NCBI GenBank assembly: GCA_963457665.1
Contig: OY735216.1
Span: 40,676,294 to 40,740,293, forward strand
DNA: 64,000 bases
Direction of reading: 5' to 3'
DNA from: Thysanoteuthis rhombus
Taxonomy: Eukaryota > Mollusca > Cephalopoda > Oegopsida > Thysanoteuthidae
Below the pieces are notes generated by a model. That model had not been told where the DNA came from. It did no database searches and was given only the letters and a program-made list of their open reading frames with translations. The translations under genes were made by a program, and so were the position numbers. Positions 45,095 through 56,020 of the stretch are shown piece by piece; position 1 is the stretch's first letter; every line of letters begins with the position of its first letter.

Positions 45095-45150
45095 GCTTAA
45101 AGTCCACTACTGGACAAAGGACTTTCCCTTCTCCTTCCATTTCGACTGCG
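45063..45150 (-). repeat. (ATC)n with an unrelated or diverged LINE tail
   Basis: An ATC run at 45063-45092 is followed by CCGCTTAAAGTCCACTACTG and GACAAAGGACTTTCCCTTCT. The layout (microsatellite tail, then 'GTCC...GGACA-AG-C-TT') mirrors the RTE 3' end, but the sequence differs and the match ends within about 60 bp. Possibly a second RTE subfamily. Confidence 0.4.
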
Positions 45151-45355
45151 ATCGCACCGACCTTTGCTAGGTCTCAACGACAAACCTTTCTATTTCATCC
45201 TTCTATCTTGAGTATTGTCTTTTCTCACTAAGTTCACTGTTCCAATTTAACCATTATCTCGATCTATTTGCAATTTCTTCTCGCAAATTTTCCAGTCCGT
45301 CTCCATTTTTATCGTTTAATAAATCATTTTTTCCCTCATTCCCTTTTTTTTAAAG

Positions 45356-45454
45356 TTTGCTTTACATAATATAAAGTCTGTACGTAAGCGAATGTGTAAA
45401 ATCAATCCTGTTCTTGGAGAAAAACCAAAGCGTTTACGAGTTAAAACGTCCGCG
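45356..45454 (+). other. Candidate internal exon (33 codons)
   Basis: A 99-bp open segment encodes FALHNIKSVRKRMCKINP then VLGEKPKRLRVKTSA. It is preceded by a strong pyrimidine tract and acceptor (CCCTCATTCCCTTTTTTTTAAAG) and followed by a near-perfect donor (CGCG|GTAAGTATTCTC). Both ends are phase 0 and no stop occurs in that frame. Composition shifts from AT-rich flank to mixed codons (CCA AAG CGT; ACG TCC GCG). No protein family is recognised; the lysine/arginine-rich peptide could be a linker or nuclear-localisation-like segment. Chance cannot be excluded for such a short segment. Confidence 0.35.
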
Positions 45455-45609
45455 GTAAGTATTCTCTTCTAATTCTAACCTGAACGATTATCGATGTGTT
45501 TATACTAACTACCATTACTGGAATTTTTTACCGATTGTAACCCTCGCACGCAATTTCGTTATGTTTAGACGAAAGGTATCTGACACTAATTTACTTATAC
45601 AAAATGCAG

Positions 45610-45855
45610 CGGAAGTTTCCACGATTTATCATAGAAAACGATTTTAACAGAATTGACCACGGTCTTCGTTTTTTTTTGCATTTCAAATATATCCAGTCGA
45701 CTGACTGTAACCACCGGTCAGCAGCAGTCAATCAGTATTTTAAATCACCCTCTTTTCCCCGTGGAGTTGAGAAGGTGACCATGAGCAAATACTATCCAGC
45801 CAAGGGCTTTAACCACACACATCCTCTCAGTTGGACCTCCCGCAGGGACTTATAG
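45610..45855 (+). other. Candidate terminal exon or decayed ORF
   Basis: After ACTTATACAAAATGCAG, an acceptor-like site, a frame of 81 codons runs to TAG at 45853. It includes RKFPRFIIENDFNRIDHGLR, HFKYIQSTDCNHRSAAVNQY and KYYPAKGFNHTHPLSWTSRR. Codon use is less AT-skewed than nearby frames and there is no simple sequence apart from a short Phe run. If the site at 45609 is used, the phase (0) matches the donor at 45454. No family is recognised, and a transposon-derived frame is an equally good reading. Confidence 0.25.
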
Positions 45856-46128
45856 AAAACCGATCGATTTCAGCTGGTTCAGCATTCGTGGCTTGGTTCA
45901 TCGAATAAATGTAAAATCTAATAATGTTCGGTTATTCAATAACCGTGATACGATTTTGGATAAAGGATTTTTGATTAACACTTTGACCTCATCGTGTTGA
46001 TTTATAGATTTCTTTCGTATCTCGAGAAACCCAACAAATAATATGTGCTTTCAACTAGTTTTGTTGCAGAAAAAAGATATCTTTGACATGATCAAACCAG
46101 CATTGTGGTTGTAAATTCTTCTCTGGCT

Positions 46129-46312
46129 CTAGCCGAGGGTGTTCGTATCCAGATTTTGATCTTTTTCTGTTGCAGTTATATCTAAAGCAGTGAATCTAAT
46201 GTGTTTGAACAGTTTGTTTTTTAGCTTCGTTTGCGTCTGATTATGCGTACTTCTATGAAACATTTTAAAGCATTGCGAGGGTTCTTTGGGGAATTTTGGA
46301 TTACCTTTATTG
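46129..46312 (-). pseudogene. Minus-strand open frame, part 2, interrupted by RTE
   Basis: On the minus strand below the RTE insertion a frame reads NPKFPKEPSQCFKMFHRSTH then NQTQTKLKNKLFKHIRFTAL and DITATEKDQNLDTNTLG before a stop. It may continue the frame that ends against the other side of the RTE copy (47135-46823). Neither piece is recognised. Confidence 0.2.
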
Positions 46313-46759
46313 CTTAGTATTGAAGAAGGGTGCATAACCAAGGCATCCTCCCAATAGTCACTTATGGAGCCGAAACATGGAACCTGACCAAGAGACAGAT
46401 CTACAAATTGAGAACCATGCAACGCGCACATGAGAAAATTATGCTAGGTGTCACATGGAGAGACCACAAGACAGCACAGTACATCTGGGGAAAAGACAAG
46501 AGTCAGGGACATCGTAGAATCCGTTAAAAAACTCAAATGGCTGTGGGCTGGCCATGTTGCAAGAATGGCAGACAACCGATGGACATCGCGACTCACGACA
46601 TGGATCCTCCGAGATCACATGCGGAACAAAGGCTGGCAGAATATTAGATGGAGGGACGAGCTAGACTAATTCAGAAAGTACTGGCTCCGCGACGCCTGCG
46701 ATAGAGAAATGTGGCGAATCCTGGGGGGGGTGTATGTCCAACGACGGACGTTGAAAGAC

Positions 46760-46822
<63 letters not shown>
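46313..46822 (+). pseudogene. RTE-type LINE 3' end, best preserved
   Basis: Plus-strand copy of about 510 bp with a long (GAT)n tail (46758-46822). It is the clearest version of the family. VTYGAETWNLTKRQIYKLRT, MQRAHEKIMLGVTWRDHKTA and QYIWGK lie in one frame; a single 1-bp shift then gives VRDIVESVKKLKWLWAGHVA, RMADNRWTSRLTTWILRDHM and RNKGWQNIRWRDELD. YWLRDACDREMWRILGG and VQRRTLKD follow. The good preservation and long pure tail suggest a relatively recent insertion. Confidence 0.85.
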
Positions 46823-46824
<2 letters not shown>

Positions 46825-47135
46825 GGGTATGGGAGAAAAACAATGGAAACGATTTTCGTGTCATTATGCTCTATGAATAACAACTTATCCATTGCGCTGC
46901 TAAAGCCACCCGCAACATTAACAAAGTTAGGGGCTAGTTTGTGTTTCAGAACGGGCTGTGCATCGTTGATTCTCAGAATTCTAGTTTTGCAAGTCGTCAC
47001 TCGACAATGAAGAATGGGTGGTAGCCGTGGAGGCTCATCCAGAAACAAATACAGCAGGTGTCTACAAATGTAGTCCAGGTCGAAAGTGCCTTCCGGTAGT
47101 TTGTAGACTCCTTGATCACGATGGAATATATCCAC
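46823..47135 (-). pseudogene. Minus-strand open frame, part 1, of unknown origin
   Basis: About 104 codons without a stop: MDIFHRDQGVYKLPEGTFDL, DYICRHLLYLFLDEPPRLPP, HCRVTTCKTRILRINDAQPV, KHKLAPNFVNVAGGFSSAMD, KLLFIEHNDTKIVSIVFLPY, then the (GAT)n tail of the RTE copy read as poly-Ile. The residue mix and codon use look coding and it is by far the longest non-repetitive frame of the window. I do not recognise the family. The RTE insertion at 46313-46822 appears to cut it; a decayed transposon ORF or an exon of an inactivated gene are both possible. The plus strand is also partly open here (47018-47260). Confidence 0.35.
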
Positions 47136-47258
47136 TGCCCGATTATTACCAATACAGCATCTATTTAGTGGTGCTTATTTCGGTTGATAAATTTCTGTTT
47201 CAGTCGGGTTATGACCTTTTAAATGTTGTGATTCAAAATGAACCTTTGTTTTGTTCTA

Positions 47259-47261
<3 letters not shown>

Positions 47262-47314
<53 letters not shown>

Positions 47315-47344
47315 GAGAGAGAGAGGGGGAGAGAGAGAGAGAGA
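47262..47344. repeat. Compound (TA)n(GA)n microsatellite
   Basis: About 25 TA units then GAGAGAGAG with a GGGG interruption. Confidence 0.95.
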
Positions 47345-47515
47345 TTCCTGGGGAAAGGGGAAAACATTTGGCTCTAGTCCATATATCTGACTGATAGGTA
47401 ATTGGGCGGGTTGGAATATTTAACACGTAATGCCAAGTAACAAATGTCTGAAGTATATTGATGGAATAGTCCGTATACGTGTTATTACCGGCTAGAATGT
47501 TATTTGGTTTCGTTT

Positions 47516-47520
<5 letters not shown>

Positions 47521-47567
<47 letters not shown>
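47521..47567. repeat. (TA)n(TG)n microsatellite
   Basis: About 20 TA units followed by GTGTGTG. Confidence 0.95.
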
Positions 47568-48164
47568 GCTATGATATTGAAGGAAGCGAATCGATGTAAG
47601 ATGTGAATGATCATAGTGATTTTAAAACAATTTGTGAAATTCTTCGGTTGAATGTGCTGGTAGAAAATCAACTAGGAGAAGTTTCTCTCGGTGACTAGTA
47701 TTCTTGAAGATGATATCATAATTTAGTTCGCATGCTGTCCGAGATTAAAACCGACACAACGGATTCAACATTGACAACAGATGCGACAAGTCGGGTCCGT
47801 TAATATACGTATTGATCCATCGTCAAATACATTTTGTTTATATACGTAGATATTTAAAGCTTTGTGAAACATGGAAAACAACCGAAAGAAATTATTTAAA
47901 TTACATTTACAGATTCTAGGGAATAATTGATGGGAATGACATACATTTTTAGAAAATATTTCTTTTTTTTATTTTCATATATATATATACTATTGGTCTA
48001 TTCGCATAAACACTTAGGGATATGTTGGCATGAGTGAAAGACTAATCAAATAGATATAATATTTTACATTAATATACACTGATAACACTTGATATATTTG
48101 TCATTTTCTTCTGTTCCACTTTATGGAAATAAAATGACTCTCTCTTTACGAACTATACATTTGA

Positions 48165-48215
48165 AGAAGGCTATAGAATGGATCAACCGGAATGTTGCAG
48201 TAAGAAAAAAAGAAA
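48165..48215 (+). repeat. SINE/MITE tail motif
   Basis: GAAGAAGGCTATAGAATGGA, then TCAACCGGAATGTTGCAG; same motif as at 42.6 and 53.4 kb. Confidence 0.45.
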
Positions 48216-48369
48216 CATGAATAATGAGTGCCATGTTCTGAATAGTCCGCGAACTGAATATATTTACTTTTTGTAGATATGCATTCCTGTACAGATAATT
48301 CAGCCATTCATCATTGCTGTAAACTTAAGTGAATCATTATCAAAGTCAAATTCCTGAGATGACTCTGTT

Positions 48370-48945
<576 letters not shown>

Positions 48946-49499
48946 TGATTATCGAGCTTAAAGAATTTAATTGTTTAAAAGATAACGAGAAAACAAGATA
49001 ACATTGAAAATATATTATTTTACCGAAAACATTTCAATTTTTTTCAGTACATTTCGTGGATATGAATGCCAACAGATTTCTATTCAAGCCTTCGATTAAC
49101 AGAACACACTTCCAAACAGCTAGAATAAATCGTTAAGAGTTCGTTATCTTTCTGAATAATTTAAAAATAAAGACGTACAAATATATCTTCGTATTCCAGA
49201 AGATTGAATCCTAGATCTGATTTTTCAGTGCGTTCGAAGACACAGTCAATTGTTTTATTTCTCTTTGCTTGTTAATTTATTTTGCTTAGCTTGAAACTAT
49301 AGAATTCTATGTGATTTTCTTCCAAAACCCAACGCAATATTCATCATTTTCGAGCAAAAACAATTTTCATGTAAATCAATTTTTCCCACAATGAAAGAAA
49401 AGACAGTAAATCTCAAGTATTCTTATCAATAAAAAAATATGGTTGGTTTTACGCTGATACAGTAATTTTAATGAATCCACCATTTTCGTTTTCATTTAT

Positions 49500-50045
49500 A
49501 TAACCGTTGATCAAAACTGGCTACAAAACTGTCAATATCGGGCCGGCTGACTTGCTGACTGGCTATGTATGTATGAATGAATGTATGTATGTATGTATGT
49601 ATGTATGTATGTATGTATGTATGTATGTATGGTGTATGTATATATGTATTTATGATGTATGTATGTATGTATGTATGCATGTATGTATGCATATATGTAT
49701 GTATGCATGTATGTATCGTGCGTACAGACCGCAGTAATGGAGTTAGAGGGCTGAAAATTTTCTCCTTCTTATGTCTAGAACAAAAACTCTCCCTTACAAA
49801 TAGGTTTTTAGTGGGCTAATTCATTCTGTAAGTGAATTCATGCTAAATCGGTCTGTAGTTTGGGCCTGGCAGTGTTCACGCTCGAGAAATCAGACATTTT
49901 TAGGGATCACTGCCCAACAAAAAGTGAAGGAAGTGACTCATTCGTTGATCACTCCTTTTCCCAATTTTTGGATTGATCACTCCCAACATGGCGTTGGACA
50001 CGTGATGGTTTCTATTTGGGTGACCTATATTATAATGGTATGTAT
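49500..50045 (+). repeat. Repeat A copy 10 with expanded ATGT tract
   Basis: Plus-strand, near complete. It opens with TAACCGTTGATCAAAACTGG and CAAAACTGTCAATATCGGG, then the (ATGT)n tract, GGAGTTAGAGGGCTGAAAAT, GGTTTTTAGTGGGCTAATTC, GGATCACTGCCCAACAAAAA, CGTTGATCACTCC and CAACATGGCG, ending in GGTGACCTATATTATAATGG. Where other copies carry a few TATG units (for example at 50354), this copy has about 150 bp of them. Confidence 0.7.
49566..49718. repeat. (ATGT)n tetranucleotide microsatellite
   Basis: About 150 bp of ATGT units with scattered GCAT, TTTATGATG and GTGTATG changes, within repeat A copy 10. Confidence 0.95.
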
Positions 50046-50294
50046 GTCCGTTCACCAAAAATAAAATACATTAGTCAAGTTCTTGCGTGCAGAGAAACGT
50101 CTGTGTTCGACGGAGATATTCTTGTTTTGTTCTAATTCCATGAAATAAATTTGCTGTCAACAATGACGTTCGTGTTTGCATCAAAGTATAATTAGATCGA
50201 TGTAGCACAGTTTGCATTGTCAGGCACTTCACCATTAAGTGGAAAAAATATATAACCAGGTGAAATTTCTTCAGTATTTGAATTTTTGAACCCT

Positions 50295-50700
50295 TCAACT
50301 AAAACTGTCAACATAGGTTTCTTCAGTCTTTAAGGAGGTCTGTTTTTCTGACTATGTATGTATCATGCGTACAGGTCACAACAAACATTTAACATTTACC
50401 CATGCCTAGAAAAACCGTTTTTTGTTCTTTTTTTTTTAAATCCTTCCATAAGATGTTTTTAGGGGGGTCAGTTTGTAATATAACTCTATACTAAATTGAT
50501 TGCTGCATTCTCGCTTGTTCTTTTTTTGAAAAAAAATCAGACTTTTTCGGTAATCACTGTCCAACAGAAGGCATGAGAAATAACTTATTCTTTGATCTCT
50601 CTTTTTTCCAATTTTTTACTTGATCACCCTCGATACGGTATGCTGCCAATAGATGTTTGTCACTTGACAGTTCCTATTAAGTGACTAATCAGACCTGCTA
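50295..50700 (+). repeat. Repeat A copy 11
   Basis: Plus-strand: CAACTAAAACTGTCAACATA, GGTTTCTTCAGTCTTTAAGG, TATGTATGTATCATGCGTAC, TTTTTAGGGGGGTCAGTTTG, ATCACTGTCCAACAGAAGGC, GATCACCCTCGATACGGTAT, GCTGCCAATAGATG, TTAAGTGACTAATCAGACCTG. All landmarks are in order. It lies 250 bp after copy 10 in the same orientation. Confidence 0.7.
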
Positions 50701-50974
50701 TAATTCTGATTCAGATTTTGTTTTTCTATTGAATATATGAAATTTTAAATTTCTATTGCAATATTTGATAATCAAGTGTATTTGGAAATGAAAATATGAA
50801 CACGGGCGTTTTTGTTTCTAAAATCTCCTCGAAAATATTTTTGTACTAAGTTGGCACAAGTGGTCGTATTTCTTTTTTCTTTATATATAACTGCCACAGG
50901 ATGAATTGGTGCAGATGCAGAAGATACGTAAAAATATCAGTAAGCACTTAATTCGTTTCGTATCATCTGATGAT

Positions 50975-51395
50975 TCATTATCACCATCATCAGCTTTTTG
51001 GCGTCCGTCGTTGGACATGGACCTTCTCATCAGACCTTTCTATCATGGGCATCACGGAGCCAGTATTTCCTGAATTTATCTACCTCGTCACGCTATCTTA
51101 CAATCTTTCGGCCACAATTTCGCATATGATCTCTGGGATCCACGTTGTGAGTCGTGATGTCCAACGGTTGTCTGACATTTTTTAAACATGTCCAGCCTAT
51201 TGCCATTTGAGTTTTCAAACAGTTTCTATGATATCTCTGTGGGGTTTTCTCTAATATACTATATACTGAGCTCTCTTGTGATATCTCCATGTGGGGTTGA
51301 GCATGATTCTCCCATGTGCACGTTGCATGGTTCTGAGTTTTAGGATTATCCTATTGGTTAGGTTTCATGTTCCATCTCCATAGGTGACTAGTTTT
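50975..51395 (-). pseudogene. RTE-type LINE 3' end, 5'-truncated
   Basis: Minus-strand copy with a short tail (CATTATCACCATCATCAG). Body: TGGCGTCCGTCGTTGGACAT, GATCTCTGGGATCCACGTTG, GATGTCCAACGGTTGTCTGA, CATGTGGGGTTGAGCATGAT. A 17-bp duplication-like ATATACTATATAC lies near 51255. Frames are broken. Confidence 0.75.
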
Positions 51396-52100
51396 CCCTA
51401 GTAATTAAAGCTCTGCCCACAAAAAAATATGGAATAATCAATTTAAGAAACTAATCTATCTTAATTATTAATAGGGAAATGAGGAATTCATTATCGTTAA
51501 CTCTAACATCTTGAGGAACGTTATCATCAAAACAGAATCACAGTTGTGAGAATGCTATTTTGTAGTTAATGGGGACCGCACAGCTACAAGATCTCTAGCT
51601 ATCTGTAATCTTTGCAGCTATGTTTATCATGTTTGGTGACTTCAGAAAACAATTTTTATTAATTTTCATGGTAATTTGGGGGCATTTTCAAGTGATAATA
51701 TACAGGACTTTGTTAAAAGATAGGGTTTAAATTTTGAATATAGAACTCACTCGTATATAGATTACTCATGTTAGAGAGAATCTTTTGAAAGAGAAAAAGA
51801 GAGGATTACATTTTTTAATTTTTGAACAAGAAAGTATTTTAAGAATGTTTTGTCAATACATTTGCCTATAAAATGGCGTTTTTATACATTATACTAAAGA
51901 ATTGTATTATTTATCGTTTTCATACAATATATACATTATATATCCATATGATATAAATTTTTTTTTTTGATAAAAATATCACCGCTGTCGGTGCCTGTCG
52001 GTATCTTACTGCATACCATGCCGTACATATAAACGGCGCTAGGCATATTTCTCAAGTACCTAATGAATATGTATAATGTCTTAGGAAATCAATTATCCTA
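51396..52100. other. Unassigned AT-rich stretch
   Basis: No gene or repeat family is recognised. Confidence 0.45.
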
Positions 52101-52102
52101 TA

Positions 52103-52450
52103 AGATGCTATAAAGAAAATGTCCAAATTTGACCAAATTATGTTTGAGTCCCTTCTATTATTCAATTAGATGCTATAAAGAAACACAAAATGTCCAAATT
52201 TGACCAAATTATGTGTGTGTCCCTTCCATTATTCAATTAGATGCTATAAAGAAACACAAAATGTCCAAATTTGACCAAATTATGTTTGAGTCCCTTCTAT
52301 TATTCAATTAGATGCTATAAAGAAACACAAAACGTCCAAATTTGACCAAATTATGTGTGTCTCCCTTCCATTATTCAATAAGGTGCAATAAAGAAACACC
52401 AAATGTCCAAATTTGACCGAATTATGTGTGAGTTCCTTCCTTTATATAAA
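52103..52450 (+). repeat. 71-bp tandem repeat, ~5 units, alternating types
   Basis: Units start at about 52103, 52168, 52239, 52310 and 52381; the first is 65 bp and the others 71 bp. Core: AGATGCTATAAAGAAACACA, AAATGTCCAAATTTGACCAA, ATTATGT, TCCCTTC-ATTATTCAATT. Units 1 and 3 carry TTTGAGTCCCTTCTATT and units 2 and 4 carry GTGTG/C-TCCCTTCCATT, giving an ABAB order; unit 5 is degenerate. Identity between like units is very high. Confidence 0.85.
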
Positions 52451-53249
52451 TAAAAATCGCACAGGATTGCTCAGATTTTGTGTTAAGCACTATTTTCATC
52501 ACGTCAAAGGCATGAAACCACCCTCCTTCCATGCAAAAATTTTTCATGTATTTTCATTTTCATTTTTCTAATTTTTTATGGTATAATGAAGAATTCTTGA
52601 ATGAAAATTTTTCAACTTTTTTTTTTAAGATCATTTTCTAATGAATCAATGTAAAGATGAATGACATTCCTATACTTTATGTACGGATGCAGGTTTACAA
52701 GATGATAATGGTGGTTATGTTGCTTTTGTCTGTATTTGCTACTTTTTAATCTTCCTCTAGAGCTATGTGTGAGTATGATAATTTCAAATTCTGAGTAGCT
52801 GACATTCACCTTTTAAAATCATTCGATTAAATGTCACCCAGGGGGGTCAATCGATTCTAATCTCAGTCAATTTGTTTAAAACTAATCCCCTGCAAATTGT
52901 TTATGCAGACTTTCTCGTTTCTCTTGTCCGGACGTCAAAAATTGCTCGAGATTTCGCAACCCGTCTAGCGAATAAAACACTAATTGAATCTGGCATTTTT
53001 TTTAGCTATTTCTGTCTCAGTACATTGTCCCTCAGATTCTCTCTCTGATTCTGATCATTACGTTCTTCATTTGAGATCAGTGTATCGATATTTAACTCAT
53101 TTAACTTTTTCTATATTTTCTCTTGCTTTGTTTTTGATTGCTCTGCTAACACAATTGGGGAGTGTTTCTCTGAATTTTTGAGATGAGGTATCATTATTAT
53201 CTTTATTATTGTTCGGACTATCCTCATCTTGGTTGTTTTCCATACATGG

Positions 53250-53490
53250 ATACATGGCGTAGTGGTTAGAGAATCAGACAGAATTACTGCAAGGTTCTAG
53301 GTTCAATCCCAATATGAGACAATGATAATTCGAAAATACTACTACTGCTAAGAGGGGAGTGCGGTCTATATACCCCCGTCGGTTAAATAAAGTTTCGGTT
53401 TGTTACTTCCCCACACCTACCAGATGATACCTGATGAAGGCCGTAGAGTACAACAGCTGAAACGTTGTATTGAAAGCAACCAAGATGGTC
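53250..53490 (+). repeat. tRNA-derived SINE with head and tail
   Basis: The head at about 53263-53320 has GGCGTAGTGGTTAGAGAATC (A box) and AGGTTCTAGGTTCAATCCCA (B box), with box spacing close to that of a tRNA. The body continues through GGGGAGTGCGGTCTATATAC and the tail has CTGATGAAGGCCGTAGAGTA, then GCTGAAACGTTGTATTG at 53425-53480. This links the widely seen GATGAAGG...GAAACGTT tail to a tRNA-like head in one element. Confidence 0.6.
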
Positions 53491-53581
53491 CAAACAATAA
53501 TAGAGATAATAATTGGGGAGGTATACATATTTCATCATGTCTTTCTGTGTCTATACACATGATATCTCTAACACAGCTCTA

Positions 53582-54409
53582 AGAATTTCGGTGAAATTTT
53601 GTCGAAGGATGAGCAAAAGGGAGAAGTGATTGAAATCGAGAGCATTTTTTTCTTGATTGAGAGATATTTTTTTCGTTTCTTGATTTTTTTTAATCACACG
53701 TTTACGTATACTCTCATACGCTCGTCTAGAAAATACCTCAAAACGTTCTCTATGAATGAAATTTAATGGAAGGGCAGATAATAAACTATGGAGGAAGAGA
53801 TCTTTTTCTTGTAGTCATATTTCCAAACTATTAAATATCACAATGATTTTATGGCTATCCACACAATATTTACAAAGTTCTAAATGAGTTTCAATGAAAG
53901 TTTGTGAACAATGGACCTTTGTAGAAGTAATTAAATTTGGGGGCGGATCAATTCACAATCACTTTCCCTGACAATCGTGTTGACAGAGATATGTGCTCTC
54001 TGAGCGCATTCTAGTTTATTTGTTTGTTTTTTTAATATATTTTTATTGTTAAAACCATCGATTGATCATCTGAATTATCCTCGAATGCTTATCTATATAA
54101 GATGCTAAAGATTCTTTCAAGAACTTCCCCACTTCAACTGAATGCAAGAATAAGCTGGAATCTTTTTGGTCGAATGTCATGTTAACTTCAGTTGGTATCT
54201 GAGGAAATTCTGCAAGGAAATTCCAGAATTTAAGAATAAGATACACTATAAATCATGTATTTTTTATCATGCAAAGAAGGAAATCAAATCATCTACACTT
54301 TCAAATGGTATTCGTTACATCTCGAATTGATATACACTTTCAGATACATAATATCTTTGCGAAAAATACTATTCTTTAAACCTTCCCCTATATCTTTCTC
54401 TGTTCATTT
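53582..54409. other. Unassigned AT-rich stretch
   Basis: No gene or repeat family is recognised; the minus frame at 54049-54246 lacks motifs. Confidence 0.45.
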
Positions 54410-54800
54410 CTATTAGAAACTGTCAACAAAAACTGTCGCCAAAACGGTCAATATGGGTTTTTTTCTAGTCTTGCTGTCTGGCTGGATATATATGTATCAT
54501 ACACTAGCCAAAACAATAGAGCTAGAGGGCTGAAATATTTCTCCTTGATATGTCTAGAAATATCTTTCCCCCCTGAATAGAAATTTTTAGGAGGGGCTAT
54601 TTCCTAATATAATGTACGTTTAGGCTAAATCGTTCCTTTAGTTTGTGTCTTGTAGCATTCAAGCTTGTTCCAGGAACATCCACATATTTTTGATGATCAC
54701 CTCTCAACAAGAGGTGCGAGACGTAACATTGATCGCCCCTTTTCCCAATTCTTCCATTGTTCACCCCCAACGCAGCACGTTGCCAAAAGATATGCCTTTG
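54410..54800 (+). repeat. Repeat A copy 12
   Basis: Plus-strand: AGAAACTGTCAACAAAAACT, AATATGGGTTTTTTTCTAG, GGATATATATGTATCATACA, GAGCTAGAGGGCTGAAATAT, TTTTTAGGAGGGGCTATTTC, GATGATCACCTCTCAACAAG, TTGTTCACCCCCAACGCAGC, ACGTTGCCAAAAGATATGCC. Complete except for the final tail. Confidence 0.7.
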
Positions 54801-55019
54801 ATTTTGTCCTGTGATAACGGCAAAGCCGGTTTGGCTATCACACGTTTCAAAGAAAACCTGCGCAGGCTAGCGCACAACCTAGGGCAAACTGGCATAAGAT
54901 CAGAGCAAAATGAGAAATCCACATCCATGGTCTCTTATAACGAATAGAAATTAATATAAGTTTTGCTTTATAGCTTCAATGTAAATTGAAGTCCCTCTTA
55001 TGGGAACTCAAAATATTTC

Positions 55020-56020
55020 CTTTCTAAAACCTACTCCAATCCAGTTCCAAGCAAAATGACTCTTAATCATTATACGTTGACCGAAAAACAACCTTCGTGC
55101 ATTGACCTAATTTTCAAAAGGTTTGAATGTTTGATAAATGGAAAATTTGAGATTCAAAGAGAAAAAAATTAGTACACTATATAATAAAGACACACCTAAA
55201 ATTACGTTAACACTGAAAGAAAAAAAAATCTGCCTGAGTTTCGACTGGTTCTGCCAATTCTATTTTCCAAGCTTTACCTACTTGGCTACCTACCTAGCCG
55301 TCATGACTTTGAAACTGTAAATTACAGCAAAAAATTAAAAATTCATAAAATGCAAGTACGCTTTTGTTTCCTGCAAGCGCTAACGCAGATCCCATAGAAA
55401 CAACTGAGCTTGTTCTTGTAAAATACAACCTTCAAATGTGTGCCACAAGCAAATTGTGATCGGCTGATTTCGGATATGCCTAATTTCTGAGATTACTGTC
55501 TAATTTTTTTTAAGCATTGATTCCCTCACATGTTGGTACGTTAAAATAAATAATGAAAAATAACCTTCCAGATGATGCTGCTTCAAAATATGCGTAGACT
55601 TTGCTTTCATTGATGTAGTTCAAATAGTTTTAGGAGAAATTTTAGAAGAAATATTTTTCAACAGATTCGTTTTCTCTGTGCGAAAGCAGATCCCACGGAA
55701 ATCGACGAACTTGTTTTTGTTTTTTTTGTGAAATTCTACCTTAAAGGATTTCCTGTAGACAAATTGTTAGCTGCTGATTTTGATATGCCTTAGATATAGG
55801 TCCAGATTAGCCTCATAACTACATAGTAAATAGAGCCTCCTCTAAAAAATTATTCAATCAAAACTGACAAAATTTTCTTGAGGTTTGAAGGCCTTGAAAG
55901 CATACAAAATTGAAGGAAAAAGAGCCTCATCTTCCAGGCTTTGAATTTGGTCCGCCAATACTCTTTTCTGAGGCACTAACCACTCGACTATTTAACCACT
56001 ATGACTTTAGGGTTAAAAAT
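55020..56020 (+). repeat. Diverged direct duplication (~550-700 bp)
   Basis: Several segments recur in the same order. GCTAACGCAGATCCCATAGA at 55378 corresponds to GTGCGAAAGCAGATCCCACG at 55678. GATCGGCTGATTTCGGATAT at 55457 corresponds to TTAGCTGCTGATTTTGATAT at 55766. GCTACCTACCTAGCCGTCAT at 55283 corresponds to GACTATTTAACCACTATGAC at 55985. Spacing between matches varies, so indels are large. A further copy of the start (CCAGTTCCAAGCAAAATGAC at 55037) is at 58497. Confidence 0.45.

Noticed and set aside
49492-49819. Frames of Met-Tyr-Val-Cys or His-Thr-Tyr repeats
   Set aside because: These are translations of the (ATGT)n microsatellite within repeat A.
52103-52450. CRISPR array
   Set aside because: The 71-bp units are continuous tandem copies with no unique spacers, and the window is eukaryotic.
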